Shown here: positions 8,384 through 16,672 of the stretch, piece after piece | Position numbering within the stretch: the stretch's first letter is position 1 | Layout: each line of letters begins with the position of its first letter | Assembly (NCBI RefSeq): GCF_040361255.1 | Contig: NZ_APNG01000007.1 | Location: 62,001 to 126,000, forward strand | DNA: 64,000 nucleotides | Reading direction: 5' to 3' | Source: Salinisphaera sp040361255 | GTDB taxonomy: Bacteria > Pseudomonadota > Gammaproteobacteria > Nevskiales > Salinisphaeraceae | The notes under the pieces: generated by a model | What the model saw: the letters and a program-made list of their open reading frames with translations, nothing else | Database searches by the model: none | What the model was told of the DNA's origin: nothing | Position numbers and translations under genes: made by a program

Positions 8384-9352
8384 ATGAATACGCACAGACC
8401 GGGCGTGGTCTTTCTGCTCGGGCCGACCGCCTCCGGCAAGACCGGTTTGGCCATCGAGCTGGTCGAACGCCTGAATGCCGAGATCGTGTCGGTGGATTCG
8501 GCCATGGTCTATCGCGGCATGGATATCGGCACCGCCAAACCGGATGCCGAAACGCTGGCCCGGGCGCCGCATGCGCTGATCGATATTCGTGACCCGGCCG
8601 AGCCGTATTCGGCCGCCGATTTTCGGGCCGATGCCATCGCCGAGATCGAGCGCATTCATGCCGCTGGCCGGCTGCCGCTGCTCACCGGTGGCACCTCTTT
8701 GTATTTTCGCGCCCTCGAACATGGGCTCAGCGAAATGCCGTCGCGCGATGAAGCCGTGCGCGCCCATCTGAATGCCGAGGCCGAGCGCCACGGCTGGGCG
8801 CAACTGCATGAACGCCTGGCAGCGATCGACGCCGAGACCGCGCAGCGGATTCATCCCAACGATGCCCAGCGTATTCAGCGCGCGCTCGAGATTCATACGC
8901 TGACCGGGCTCGCCCCCAGCGTATTGCATGCCCGGGACAAGGCGCGCCGGAACGTGGCTGCGCTGCCGTGGTCTATCGGCAAGATCGCGGTCGCGCCAGC
9001 GCGGCGCGAAACGCTGCATGCACGCATCGCCCAGCGCTTCGAGACGATGTTGGCACAAGGCTTGTATGCCGAGGTTGAAAAGCTGCACGCCCGGCCCGAT
9101 CTAAACCTCGAATTGCCGTCGATGCGGGCGGTCGGTTATCGCCAGCTCTGGCAGGTGCTGGATGGGCAGATGACATTGGACGAGGGGATCACCCGCGCGG
9201 TGTTTGCCTCGCGTCAGCTGGCCAAACGGCAACTGACCTGGCTACGCTCGCTGGAACGGGTTGCATGGCTGGAAAGTGAAGAAAAAAACATTACAAATCA
9301 GGCATTAGAAGCCATCCGGGCAGCCGGCCAGTCTGTCGGGCCCGTGCTATAA
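8384..9352 (+). CDS. miaA: tRNA dimethylallyltransferase
   Basis: MiaA transfers the dimethylallyl group to A37 of tRNAs that read UNN codons, the first step to ms2i6A. The 322-residue protein has the P-loop GPTASGKTGLA near the N-terminus, then SVDSAMVYRGMDIGTAKP and GGTSLYFRAL, all family signatures, and a normal length. The ATG at 8384 follows the mutL stop by two bases, so longer upstream frames inside mutL are rejected. The order mutL-miaA-hfq-hflX is conserved in gammaproteobacteria. Confidence 0.96.
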   Translation: MNTHRPGVVFLLGPTASGKTGLAIELVERLNAEIVSVDSAMVYRGMDIGTAKPDAETLARAPHALIDIRDPAEPYSAADFRADAIAEIERIHAAGRLPLLTGGTSLYFRALEHGLSEMPSRDEAVRAHLNAEAERHGWAQLHERLAAIDAETAQRIHPNDAQRIQRALEIHTLTGLAPSVLHARDKARRNVAALPWSIGKIAVAPARRETLHARIAQRFETMLAQGLYAEVEKLHARPDLNLELPSMRAVGYRQLWQVLDGQMTLDEGITRAVFASRQLAKRQLTWLRSLERVAWLESEEKNITNQALEAIRAAGQSVGPVL

Positions 9353-9353
9353 T
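9348..9353 (+). promoter_or_regulatory. Possible -10 element for hfq
   Basis: A perfect TATAAT overlaps the miaA stop codon, 46 bases before hfq. No convincing -35 lies at 16-18 bases upstream, so this could be chance. hfq is known to have its own promoters within or after miaA in enterobacteria. Confidence 0.3.
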
Positions 9354-9399
9354 CGAATCATACGAATTTTATACCCCTGCTTTTTCGGAGTCTGAATCC

Positions 9400-9660
9400 A
9401 TGGCAAAAGGCCAAACACTACAAGAACCATTCCTCAATGCCTTGCGCAAGGAGCGCGTGCCGGTGTCGATTTATCTGGTCAACGGCATCAAGCTTCAGGG
9501 TCAGATCGAGTCCTTCGACCAGTTCGTGGTACTGCTGCGTAACGCGGTCAACCAGATGGTCTACAAACACGCAATTTCCACCATCGTGCCCTCGCGCAAC
9601 GTCCGCTCGGAAATGCATGAGGAAATGAATCAGAACAGTGAGGTTGACGGTAATTCCTGA
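9400..9660 (+). CDS. hfq: RNA chaperone Hfq
   Basis: Hfq forms a hexameric Sm-like ring that pairs small RNAs with mRNAs. The 86-residue protein starts with the standard MAKGQTLQEPFLNALRKERV and includes Sm1 and Sm2 motifs (VNGIKLQGQIESFDQFVVLL and VYKHAISTIVPSR). The distal and proximal RNA-contact residues, including the YKH motif, are intact. The C-terminal tail is short (about 18 residues). A CGGAG ribosome-binding site lies about 10 bases before the ATG. Confidence 0.97.
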   Translation: MAKGQTLQEPFLNALRKERVPVSIYLVNGIKLQGQIESFDQFVVLLRNAVNQMVYKHAISTIVPSRNVRSEMHEEMNQNSEVDGNS

Positions 9661-9683
9661 TACAGCGCGTATGAGTAGTCGGC

Positions 9684-11027
9684 ATGTTTGAGCGTCCGCC
9701 GACCGGCCAGGCGGCCGTGATCGTGCATCTCGCCTTCGGCCTCGACGAATACGACGAGGCCGATCGCGAGTTCCACGAACTGGTCACGTCGGCCGGTGGC
9801 GAAGTGCTTGCCCATGTCGGCGGTAGTCGGCGCAGCCCCGATCCGCGGTATTTCGTGGGCGGCGGCAAGGTCGACGAAATTGCCGAGCTCGTGGTCGAAC
9901 ACGGCGCCGAACTCGTGGTGTTCAACCACGACTTGTCGCCGAGTCAGGAGCGCAACCTCGAAAAGCGCCTGAACGCGCGCGTGCTCGATCGCGCCGGGCT
10001 CATTCTGGATATTTTTGCGTCGCGTGCGCGTTCGCACGAGGGCAAGTTGCAGGTCGAGTTGGCCCAACTTCAGCATCTGGCCACACGGCTGGTGCGAGGC
10101 TGGTCGCATCTGGAGCGTCAAAAGGGCGGTATCGGCCTGCGCGGGCCGGGTGAAACCCAGCTGGAAACCGATCGCCGCCTGCTCAACGAGCGTATCAAGA
10201 TGCTGCGCCAGCGCCTGGAGAAGGTCAGTGCGCGGCGCGAGCAGGGCCGTTCGGCACGTCGGCGTGCCCGTACGCCGATCGTGTCGCTGGTGGGCTATAC
10301 CAATGCCGGCAAGTCGACGCTTTTCAATCGACTCACCGGCGAAGACATCTATGCCGCCGACCAGCTGTTCGCTACGCTCGATCCGACCCTGCGGCGTATG
10401 AGTGTGCCGGTGGGCGAGCCGTTGATCGTGGCCGATACCGTGGGTTTCATCCGCGATCTGCCGCATGAACTGGTGGCGGCGTTCAAGGCCACGCTGGAAG
10501 AAACACGCGAGGCCGACGTATTGCTGCATGTCATCGATGCCGCCGACGTGGAGCGCCGCGCCCACGCACGCGAAGTCAATAACGTATTGGCAGAAATCGG
10601 TGCGGGCGAGGTGCCCCAGATCGAGGTGTTCAACAAGGTCGATCTGATCGACGACGAATCCGCGCGTATCGAAACCGATGCGCACGGCCGCCCGCTGCGT
10701 GTCTGGCTGTCGGCGGCCAGCGGCGAGGGCGTGGATGCGCTGCGCGCGGTGCTGGCCGATTTCTGCAATCCGGATATGATCGCCGGCGTGCTGCGCGTGC
10801 CGGCGGCAGCCGGGCGGCTGCGCTCGGCGCTGTTCGAGCTGGGCGTGGTGGACGACGAAAGCTACGATGACGACGGCGCGAGCCGGCTGAACGTGACCGC
10901 TTCGCAGGGCGACCTGGAGCGAATTGTCGCCCAGGCCGGGCTTGCGTTCGACGACGTGCTGGTGGAACGGCGGGCCGCGCGAATGGCCGCGGCGGACTCG
11001 GCATCTTCGGCTTCGCCGTCTGCGTAA
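9684..11027 (+). CDS. hflX: Ribosome-associated GTPase HflX
   Basis: HflX binds the 50S subunit and splits or rescues stalled ribosomes. The 447-residue protein has the N-terminal HflX domain, the RGPGETQLETDRR linker helix motif, and a G domain with G1 GYTNAGKST, G2/switch region, G3 DTVGFIRDLP and G4 NKVDLID. The C-terminal end is Ala/Ser-rich. It follows hfq by 23 bases. Length and motifs are ordinary. Confidence 0.95.
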   Translation: MFERPPTGQAAVIVHLAFGLDEYDEADREFHELVTSAGGEVLAHVGGSRRSPDPRYFVGGGKVDEIAELVVEHGAELVVFNHDLSPSQERNLEKRLNARVLDRAGLILDIFASRARSHEGKLQVELAQLQHLATRLVRGWSHLERQKGGIGLRGPGETQLETDRRLLNERIKMLRQRLEKVSARREQGRSARRRARTPIVSLVGYTNAGKSTLFNRLTGEDIYAADQLFATLDPTLRRMSVPVGEPLIVADTVGFIRDLPHELVAAFKATLEETREADVLLHVIDAADVERRAHAREVNNVLAEIGAGEVPQIEVFNKVDLIDDESARIETDAHGRPLRVWLSAASGEGVDALRAVLADFCNPDMIAGVLRVPAAAGRLRSALFELGVVDDESYDDDGASRLNVTASQGDLERIVAQAGLAFDDVLVERRAARMAAADSASSASPSA

Positions 11028-11085
11028 GGCGCTTGCAGGCTGCGGTTGTTGCTGTGCTGGCTGTCGGTGTATGCGCCAGCAGCGT

Positions 11086-11114
11086 TCGACAGGGGTACGG
11101 GGGGTCGATAGAAT
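11086..11114 (+). promoter_or_regulatory. Candidate sigma-70 promoter for hflKC in the 333-bp hflX-hflK gap
   Basis: TCGACA (11086-11091, five of six matches to the -35 consensus) and TAGAAT (11109-11114, five of six to the -10) are separated by 17 bases. This lies about 250 bases before hflK. I see no gene in 11028-11360, and no clear terminator; the rest of the gap is unexplained leader sequence. Confidence 0.4.
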
Positions 11115-11360
11115 CGCGCTTTCGCCCCGCGCCGGCGGCCAAATCCTTCGTTCCAGCCGCGTGCCGTTACGCCGCGAGCTGTGTGCGCGATGGCAATGTA
11201 AAGGAAACAACAGATTTGCTCATGGCAAATGAACGATCGATAACGCAACCGCCCAGCTCGGCGGTTCAGGCACTCGCTCTATCCTTGCGCTGCACCCGAT
11301 TCGGGCGCGGCGCGCATGGCGCGTGCGCTGTTCACAACATGGCAACGGGAGCCTGCTGAT

Positions 11361-12722
11361 ATGGCCTGGAATGAGCCCGGTAAGGGTCAGGACCCCTGGG
11401 GCGGCGGCAACAAGAACAACGGTAGCGGCCCGCCCGATCTGGATCAGATCTGGCGTAAGTTCCGTGCCCGCATGTCCGGCAACAAGGGCGGCAATGGTGG
11501 TTCGGACAACGGCGGCGGCGCCGGTGGGCCGAGCCCGGCGATTTTGTTGTTCATCGTGCCGGTGGCACTGGTGATCTGGCTGCTGACCGGTCTGTACGTG
11601 GTGCAGCCGGGTGAAAAAGGCGTGGTGCTGCGTTTCGGTGACTATATCGAGACGCAGGGGCCGGGCTGGCACTGGCGGATTCCGTATCCGGTGGATCGGG
11701 TCTACAAGGTCGATACCCAGCAGGTGCGCCGGGCCAAGAACCGCGCGGTGATGCTGACCAAGGACGAAAACATCGTCGAGGTCGAGGTCGCCGTGCAATA
11801 TCGCATTTCGGATGCGATGAACTATCTGTTCCAGCTGCGCGAGCCCGATGCCACCGTCGAGCAGGTGCTGCGTTCGGCGGTACGCGAGATCGTGGGCACC
11901 AGTCGTATGAACCAGGTGATCCAGGAAGGCGTGCAGGTCGAAGAGCTCGAGGATCGCGCGTTGCAGAACGTCGATCTCAAGGAAGGCTCCGGCCAGCCGG
12001 CCGAAAAGGATGCCCTGCAGGGCGTGGACGACAAGCTCGTCAACGAGATCAAGGCCCAGCAGGAAAGCTACCCCGAGATCACCGACCGTTCGCGCGCGGC
12101 CTTGCCTGAAAACGTACGCAAGATCGTGCAGAGCACGCTGTCGAGCTACGACGCCGGTATCGATGTGGTGGCCGTGAACGTGCAGTACTCGCAGCCGCCC
12201 GAACAGGTGCAGGGTGCGTTCGAGGAAGCCATCAAGGCGCGTGAGGAAGAAGAGCGCAAGAAGAATATCGCCCGCGCCTATGCCCGCGATATCGTCGCCC
12301 GTGCCCAGGGTGAGAAGGCGCGAATTCTGCTGGATGCACGGGGTTATCGCGAACAGAAGACGGCCCGCGCCAAGGGTGAGGCCCAGCGCTTCACCGAACT
12401 GCTGGCCCAGTACGAAAAGGCGCCGGAAGTCACCCGCGAACGCCTGTATCTGGAAACCATGGGCGACGTGCTGTCGAACGCGAACCTGATTCTGGCCGAG
12501 CAGGGCGGCAACGGGCCGATGATGTATCTGCCGCTTGAAAAGATGCTCAATGAATCGCGTCGCAACAAACAGCTCGAGAACGCAGCCAACGACGGCATGA
12601 ACGCCGATTCGGATGGCAACAGCGCCAATGCCGGCTCGGCCGACAGCGGATCGAACGACAATAGCTCGTCGTCCAGCCGCCGTTCGTCCGACAGTCTTCG
12701 CAGCCGGGACCGCAACTCATGA
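11361..12722 (+). CDS. hflK: FtsH protease modulator HflK (SPFH/prohibitin family)
   Basis: HflK forms with HflC a membrane cage around the FtsH protease that limits its access to membrane substrates. The 453-residue protein has a Gly/Asn-rich cytoplasmic N-terminus (MAWNEPGKGQDPWGGG), one membrane segment (ILLFIVPVALVIWLLTGLYVV, about residues 70-90), an SPFH domain beginning at VVQPGEKGVVLRFG and a long charged helix. The tail is Ser/Asp/Asn-rich. ATG 11361 is preceded by a GGGAG and gives the standard N-terminus. The stop overlaps the hflC start (ATGA). A roughly 35-residue insertion (KEGSGQPAEKDALQGVDDK region) within the SPFH domain looks longer than usual. Confidence 0.94.
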   Translation: MAWNEPGKGQDPWGGGNKNNGSGPPDLDQIWRKFRARMSGNKGGNGGSDNGGGAGGPSPAILLFIVPVALVIWLLTGLYVVQPGEKGVVLRFGDYIETQGPGWHWRIPYPVDRVYKVDTQQVRRAKNRAVMLTKDENIVEVEVAVQYRISDAMNYLFQLREPDATVEQVLRSAVREIVGTSRMNQVIQEGVQVEELEDRALQNVDLKEGSGQPAEKDALQGVDDKLVNEIKAQQESYPEITDRSRAALPENVRKIVQSTLSSYDAGIDVVAVNVQYSQPPEQVQGAFEEAIKAREEEERKKNIARAYARDIVARAQGEKARILLDARGYREQKTARAKGEAQRFTELLAQYEKAPEVTRERLYLETMGDVLSNANLILAEQGGNGPMMYLPLEKMLNESRRNKQLENAANDGMNADSDGNSANAGSADSGSNDNSSSSSRRSSDSLRSRDRNS

Positions 12723-13600
12723 GCCCCAAGCATATTTTCGCGATCATCGTCGTTCTCGTCATCGGCTACGCAGCGCTCGATTCGGCCTTCATCGTCGACG
12801 AGCGTGAGCGTGTCGTGGTGGTCGAGCTGGGTGAGATCGTCGGCCAGAACTACGAGCCGGGCCTGCATTTCAAGGCGCCCTTCATCCAGACCGTGCACTC
12901 CTTCGATCGCCGCGTGATGACCTTCACCGAAGAGATCGAACGCGTGCTGACCTCCGAGAACAAGAACCTCGCGGTCGATTTCTACGTCAAGTGGCGTATC
13001 AACGATACGGTCGACTATTACCTGTCGACCCAGGGCCAGGAACAACGCACTCGCGACCTGCTCACCGAAATCGTGGAGAACGACCTGCTGGCCGAATTCT
13101 CCAAGCGCACGATTCGCCAGGCGGTCGGCGACGATCGCAACGAAATCGTCGCCGCGGTTCAGGTGCAGGCCAATCAGGACGCCAAGGAACTCGGTGTGCA
13201 GATCGAGGACGTGCGCATCATGCGTCTGGACCTGCCCGAAGAAGTCAGCGAGTCGGTCTACGAGCGCATGCGCTCCGAGCGTCAGGAAGTCATCCGTACG
13301 CTCCGGGCCCAGGGCGACGCGGCCGCGCAGGAGATCCGCTCGGACGCCGAACGCGAACGTACGATCATCCTGGCCGATGCCTACAGCCAGGGGCAGGTGA
13401 TCCGCGGTAAGGGCGACGCTCAGGCCGCCGAGCTCTATGCCCAGGCGTATCAGGCCAACCCGACGTTCTACAGCTTCTATCGCAGCCTGGAGCTCTATCG
13501 CAATGCGCTGGGCAGCGACGATCTGATGCTGCTGCGCCCGGACGGCAAGCTGTTCCGTTACTTCAACCCGAGTGCGTCGAACGCCGGATCGAGCCCGTAG
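12719..13600 (+). CDS. hflC: FtsH protease modulator HflC (SPFH/prohibitin family)
   Basis: Partner of HflK in the FtsH regulatory complex at the inner membrane. The 293-residue protein has an N-terminal membrane anchor (HIFAIIVVLVIGYAALDSAFIV), then the SPFH domain starting at VDERERVVVVELGEIVG, and the long helical region. It ends near the usual C-terminus. The ATG overlaps the hflK stop, so synthesis of the two subunits is likely coupled. Confidence 0.95.
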   Translation: MSPKHIFAIIVVLVIGYAALDSAFIVDERERVVVVELGEIVGQNYEPGLHFKAPFIQTVHSFDRRVMTFTEEIERVLTSENKNLAVDFYVKWRINDTVDYYLSTQGQEQRTRDLLTEIVENDLLAEFSKRTIRQAVGDDRNEIVAAVQVQANQDAKELGVQIEDVRIMRLDLPEEVSESVYERMRSERQEVIRTLRAQGDAAAQEIRSDAERERTIILADAYSQGQVIRGKGDAQAAELYAQAYQANPTFYSFYRSLELYRNALGSDDLMLLRPDGKLFRYFNPSASNAGSSP

Positions 13601-13606
13601 CGCGGC

Positions 13607-13792
13607 ATGTGGCCGGATCTTGTGCGCGCGTTGGCGCTTGTGCTGGTGATCGAGGGGTTGATGCCGTTCATCGCCCCCGAGCGCTGGCGTGAGATGATGC
13701 TGCGGCTGTCGGAAGTCGACGGCCGCAGCCTGCGCGTGTTCGGCGGCGTGCTCATCGGCGTGGGCGCGGTGCTGTTGCAATTCATTCATTGA
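13607..13792 (+). CDS. DUF2065 family small membrane protein (YjeT-like)
   Basis: A 61-residue protein with two hydrophobic helices (LVRALALVLVIEGLMPFIAP and VFGGVLIGVGAVLLQFI). It matches the DUF2065/YjeT pattern and sits between hflC and hisZ, where this gene is usually found. Starts six bases after hflC. Function unknown. Confidence 0.85.
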   Translation: MWPDLVRALALVLVIEGLMPFIAPERWREMMLRLSEVDGRSLRVFGGVLIGVGAVLLQFIH

Positions 13793-13812
13793 TTCAAAGA
13801 CGTCGGAACGCG

Positions 13813-15018
13813 ATGCAATCCAACCGCTGGCTTTTGCCCGAGGGCGTACAGGAAATGGTGCCGCCGGAGTCGTGGCGCCTCGAATCTGCCCGCCGGCAGC
13901 TTCTCGATCTGTACTGGCGCTGGGGCTATGACCTCATTCGCCCACCGCTGATCGAATATCTCGACTCGCTGTTGACCGGGGCCGGTCACGAGCTCGATCT
14001 GCAGACCTTCAAGCTGACCGATCAGCTCAACGGGCGCATGATGGGCGTACGCTCGGACATGACCACCCAGGCCACGCGTATCGATGCCCATCGCCTGGCG
14101 GCCACAGGGCCCGCGCGCTACTGCTATATCGGCAGTATTCTGCGTACCCGGCCCGAAGAGCCGGGTGGTTCACGCCAGCCCTTGCAGGTCGGCGCGGAGA
14201 AATTCGGCGATGCCCATATCGACAGCGATCTGGAAATCGTGTCGTTGATGCTGGAAACGCTGGGCCTGATGGGTATCGACAACGCCTGTCTGGATCTCGG
14301 CCATGTCGCGATCTACCGGCGGCTGGTCGCCCATGCCGATATGCCGGCCGAGCTCGAGCCGCAGCTTTTCGATGTGGTGCAACGCAAGTCACGGCCGGAC
14401 CTCGACGCGCTCGCCGCCTCAGGCCGTCTGGATGCCCAGAGCCATGCCCGCTTCACCCAGCTGATCGAGCTCAATGGCGCGCCCAGCGTGCTCGCCGATG
14501 CGCGCGAGGCGCTGGCCGGAATCGACCCGGGCATCGACAGTGCCCTGGATCGGCTCGACGAAATGGTCGCGCTGCTGGCCAACCACTACCCGCAGGTACC
14601 GCTGTTTCTCGATCTGGCCGAGCTGCGCGGCTATCGTTACAAGACCGGCCTGCTGTATGCGGCCTTTGCGCCCGGTCTCGGGCGCGAACTGGCCCGTGGC
14701 GGGCGCTACGACAATGTGGGCGCGGCGTTCGGGCGGCCGCGCCCGGCGACGGGTTTTTCGGCCGATCTCAACCTGTTGGCCGCGCTCGGGCGCTTCGATG
14801 TCGCGCCGCGCGGCGGCGCGATCCATGCGCCGGCCGGTAGCGACCCGCAGCTGCTGGCCAGTGTTCGCCGGCTGCGCGCGGCGGGCGAACGCGTGGTCGT
14901 GGCCACGCCGGATAGCGGCGATCGTATCGACCCTGGTTGCGATCGCGCACTCGAATATATCGACGGTCGCTGGGACGTGCGACCACTGTCTGAAACGACT
15001 CACCCGAGCAAGGATTAG
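13813..15018 (+). CDS. hisZ: ATP phosphoribosyltransferase regulatory subunit HisZ
   Basis: HisZ is a class II histidyl-tRNA synthetase-like protein that activates the short form of HisG at the first step of histidine synthesis. The 401-residue protein has the aminoacyl-tRNA-synthetase core: WLLPEGVQEMVPPE, the motif-2-like PARYCYIGSILRTRPEE and a GG-R motif at ARGGRYDNVGAAFGRPRPATGF. It lacks a full anticodon-binding domain. ATG 13813 is chosen; an in-frame TTG at 13789 would overlap the previous gene. hisZ between DUF2065 and purA is a conserved arrangement, with hisG elsewhere. Confidence 0.93.
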   Translation: MQSNRWLLPEGVQEMVPPESWRLESARRQLLDLYWRWGYDLIRPPLIEYLDSLLTGAGHELDLQTFKLTDQLNGRMMGVRSDMTTQATRIDAHRLAATGPARYCYIGSILRTRPEEPGGSRQPLQVGAEKFGDAHIDSDLEIVSLMLETLGLMGIDNACLDLGHVAIYRRLVAHADMPAELEPQLFDVVQRKSRPDLDALAASGRLDAQSHARFTQLIELNGAPSVLADAREALAGIDPGIDSALDRLDEMVALLANHYPQVPLFLDLAELRGYRYKTGLLYAAFAPGLGRELARGGRYDNVGAAFGRPRPATGFSADLNLLAALGRFDVAPRGGAIHAPAGSDPQLLASVRRLRAAGERVVVATPDSGDRIDPGCDRALEYIDGRWDVRPLSETTHPSKD

Positions 15019-15020
15019 TC

Positions 15021-16316
15021 ATGGGCAAACGTGTCATCGTCATCGGCAGCCAGTGGGGCGACGAAGGCAAGGGCAAGATCGTGGATCTGCTCACCGATCG
15101 CACCCGCCATGTCGTGCGCTTTCAGGGCGGCCACAATGCCGGCCATACGCTCGTCATCAATGGCGAGAAGACGGTGCTGCACCTCATCCCGTCGGGCATT
15201 CTCCACGATGGGGTGACCTGTCATATCGGCAACGGCGTGGTGCTCTCGCCGGAAGCACTGATCGAGGAAATGGCCACGCTCGAGGCGCGGGGCGTACCGG
15301 TACGCAGTCGCCTGCGCATCAGTCCGGCCTGTCCGTTGATCCTGCCCAGCCATATCGCGCTGGACAAGGCGCGCGAAGCCGCCCGCGGCAAGACCGCGAT
15401 CGGCACCACCGGCCGCGGTATCGGTCCCGCGTATGAAGACAAGGTGGCCCGCCGTGCGATCCGCGTGGGCGATCTGTTCCGGCGCGAGATGCTGGCCGCC
15501 AAGCTCGGCGAGGCGCTGGACTTCCACAACTTCGTGCTCAAGAACTATTTCGGCGTTGCGCCGATCGATTTTCAGTCCACGCTCGACGAATGCCTGCGCT
15601 ATGCCGACGAGATGGCGCCGATGGTGGCCGACGTGGCCGAGCTGCTGCGCCAGGCCTACGTCGCCGACGAATCGATTCTGTTCGAGGGCGCCCAGGGCGC
15701 GCTCCTGGATGTGGACCACGGCACCTATCCATACGTAACGTCCTCCAACACCACGGCTGGCGGGGCGGCCACCGGCACCGGCGTGGGCCCGGTGTATTTC
15801 GACTACGTCATGGGCGTGGTCAAGGCCTATACCACGCGCGTGGGCTCGGGCCCGTTCCCGACCGAACTCGACGACGCCAACGGCCGCCATTTGGCCTCCA
15901 AGGGCGCCGAGTTCGGTGCCACCACGGGGCGCGCGCGTCGCTGCGGCTGGTTCGATGCCGTGGGCTTGCGCCGGGCGGCCTTCAACAACAGTCTGTCGGG
16001 GCTTTGTATCACCAAGCTCGACGTGCTCGACGGCCTGGATGCGATTCAGCTGTGTACCGGCTATCGCTGCGATGACGAGCTGATTACCGTGCCGCCGCTG
16101 GGCGCGGATGCGCTGTCGCGTTGCGAGCCGGTGTATGAAGAGATGCCGGGCTGGAAGGAGTCCACGGTGGGCGTACGCGAATACGATGCGCTGCCGCAGG
16201 CCGCGCGTAATTATCTCGATCGTCTGACCGAGATCGTGGGTACGCCGATCGATGTGGTGTCCACCGGCCCCGATCGGGCCGACACCATCGTGCTGCGCGA
16301 CCCGTTCGCGGGCTGA
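15021..16316 (+). CDS. purA: Adenylosuccinate synthetase
   Basis: PurA joins IMP and aspartate using GTP to make adenylosuccinate, the committed step to AMP. The 431-residue protein has the N-terminal GSQWGDEGKGKIVD loop, the catalytic His in GGHNAGHT, TTGRGIGPAYEDK and the aspartate-binding TTGRARRCGWFD. An AAGGA ribosome-binding site lies eight bases before the ATG. It follows hisZ by two bases and is followed by a strong terminator. Confidence 0.98.
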   Translation: MGKRVIVIGSQWGDEGKGKIVDLLTDRTRHVVRFQGGHNAGHTLVINGEKTVLHLIPSGILHDGVTCHIGNGVVLSPEALIEEMATLEARGVPVRSRLRISPACPLILPSHIALDKAREAARGKTAIGTTGRGIGPAYEDKVARRAIRVGDLFRREMLAAKLGEALDFHNFVLKNYFGVAPIDFQSTLDECLRYADEMAPMVADVAELLRQAYVADESILFEGAQGALLDVDHGTYPYVTSSNTTAGGAATGTGVGPVYFDYVMGVVKAYTTRVGSGPFPTELDDANGRHLASKGAEFGATTGRARRCGWFDAVGLRRAAFNNSLSGLCITKLDVLDGLDAIQLCTGYRCDDELITVPPLGADALSRCEPVYEEMPGWKESTVGVREYDALPQAARNYLDRLTEIVGTPIDVVSTGPDRADTIVLRDPFAG

Positions 16317-16396
16317 GGTTGCCTGGCCGCGGTCGCCGCCTGGTGACCGCGGTGTCTGAAGGGTTGAGGCGCGGCGCACGCGCTTTCGACAGACAT

Positions 16397-16427
16397 AAAA
16401 AAAGCCGCGCTACCAGCGCGGCTTTTT
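16397..16427. terminator. Bidirectional rho-independent terminator between purA and tRNA-Leu
   Basis: A 9-bp perfect stem (AGCCGCGCT and AGCGCGGCT, loop ACC) is flanked by seven A residues on the left and five T residues on the right. It can therefore terminate both the purA transcript (plus) and the tRNA-Leu transcript (minus). Confidence 0.9.
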
Positions 16428-16474
16428 CGCGATTCACGCTTGGCTCGGCCAATCGTGAGTCATCAATTCGAACT

Positions 16475-16561
16475 TGGTGCCCAGGAGAGGACTTGAACCT
16501 CCACGACCGTTAGGTCACTAGCACCTGAAGCTAGCGCGTCTACCAATTCCGCCACCTGGGC
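16475..16561 (-). tRNA. tRNA-Leu, anticodon CAG
   Basis: The minus strand folds as a class II tRNA of 87 nt with CCA encoded (16475-16477). The acceptor stem is GCCCAGG paired with CCTGGGC. The anticodon stem-loop is GCTAGC-TTCAGGT-GCTAGT with anticodon CAG, there is a long variable arm (GTGACCTAACGGTCGT) as in leucine tRNAs, and the T loop is GTTCAAGTC. The body closely matches the E. coli Leu(CAG) tRNA. Location between purA and rnr is conserved. Confidence 0.96.
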
Positions 16562-16672
16562 TCGAAGAGCGCGCAATTTAGCGATTGGCCCGGCAGTTGT
16601 CAATCGCTGTCGACAATCGTTGCTTGTGCATGCCTGTGGTTACGGTATCGTGCGCGCATATGGAGCAAAATC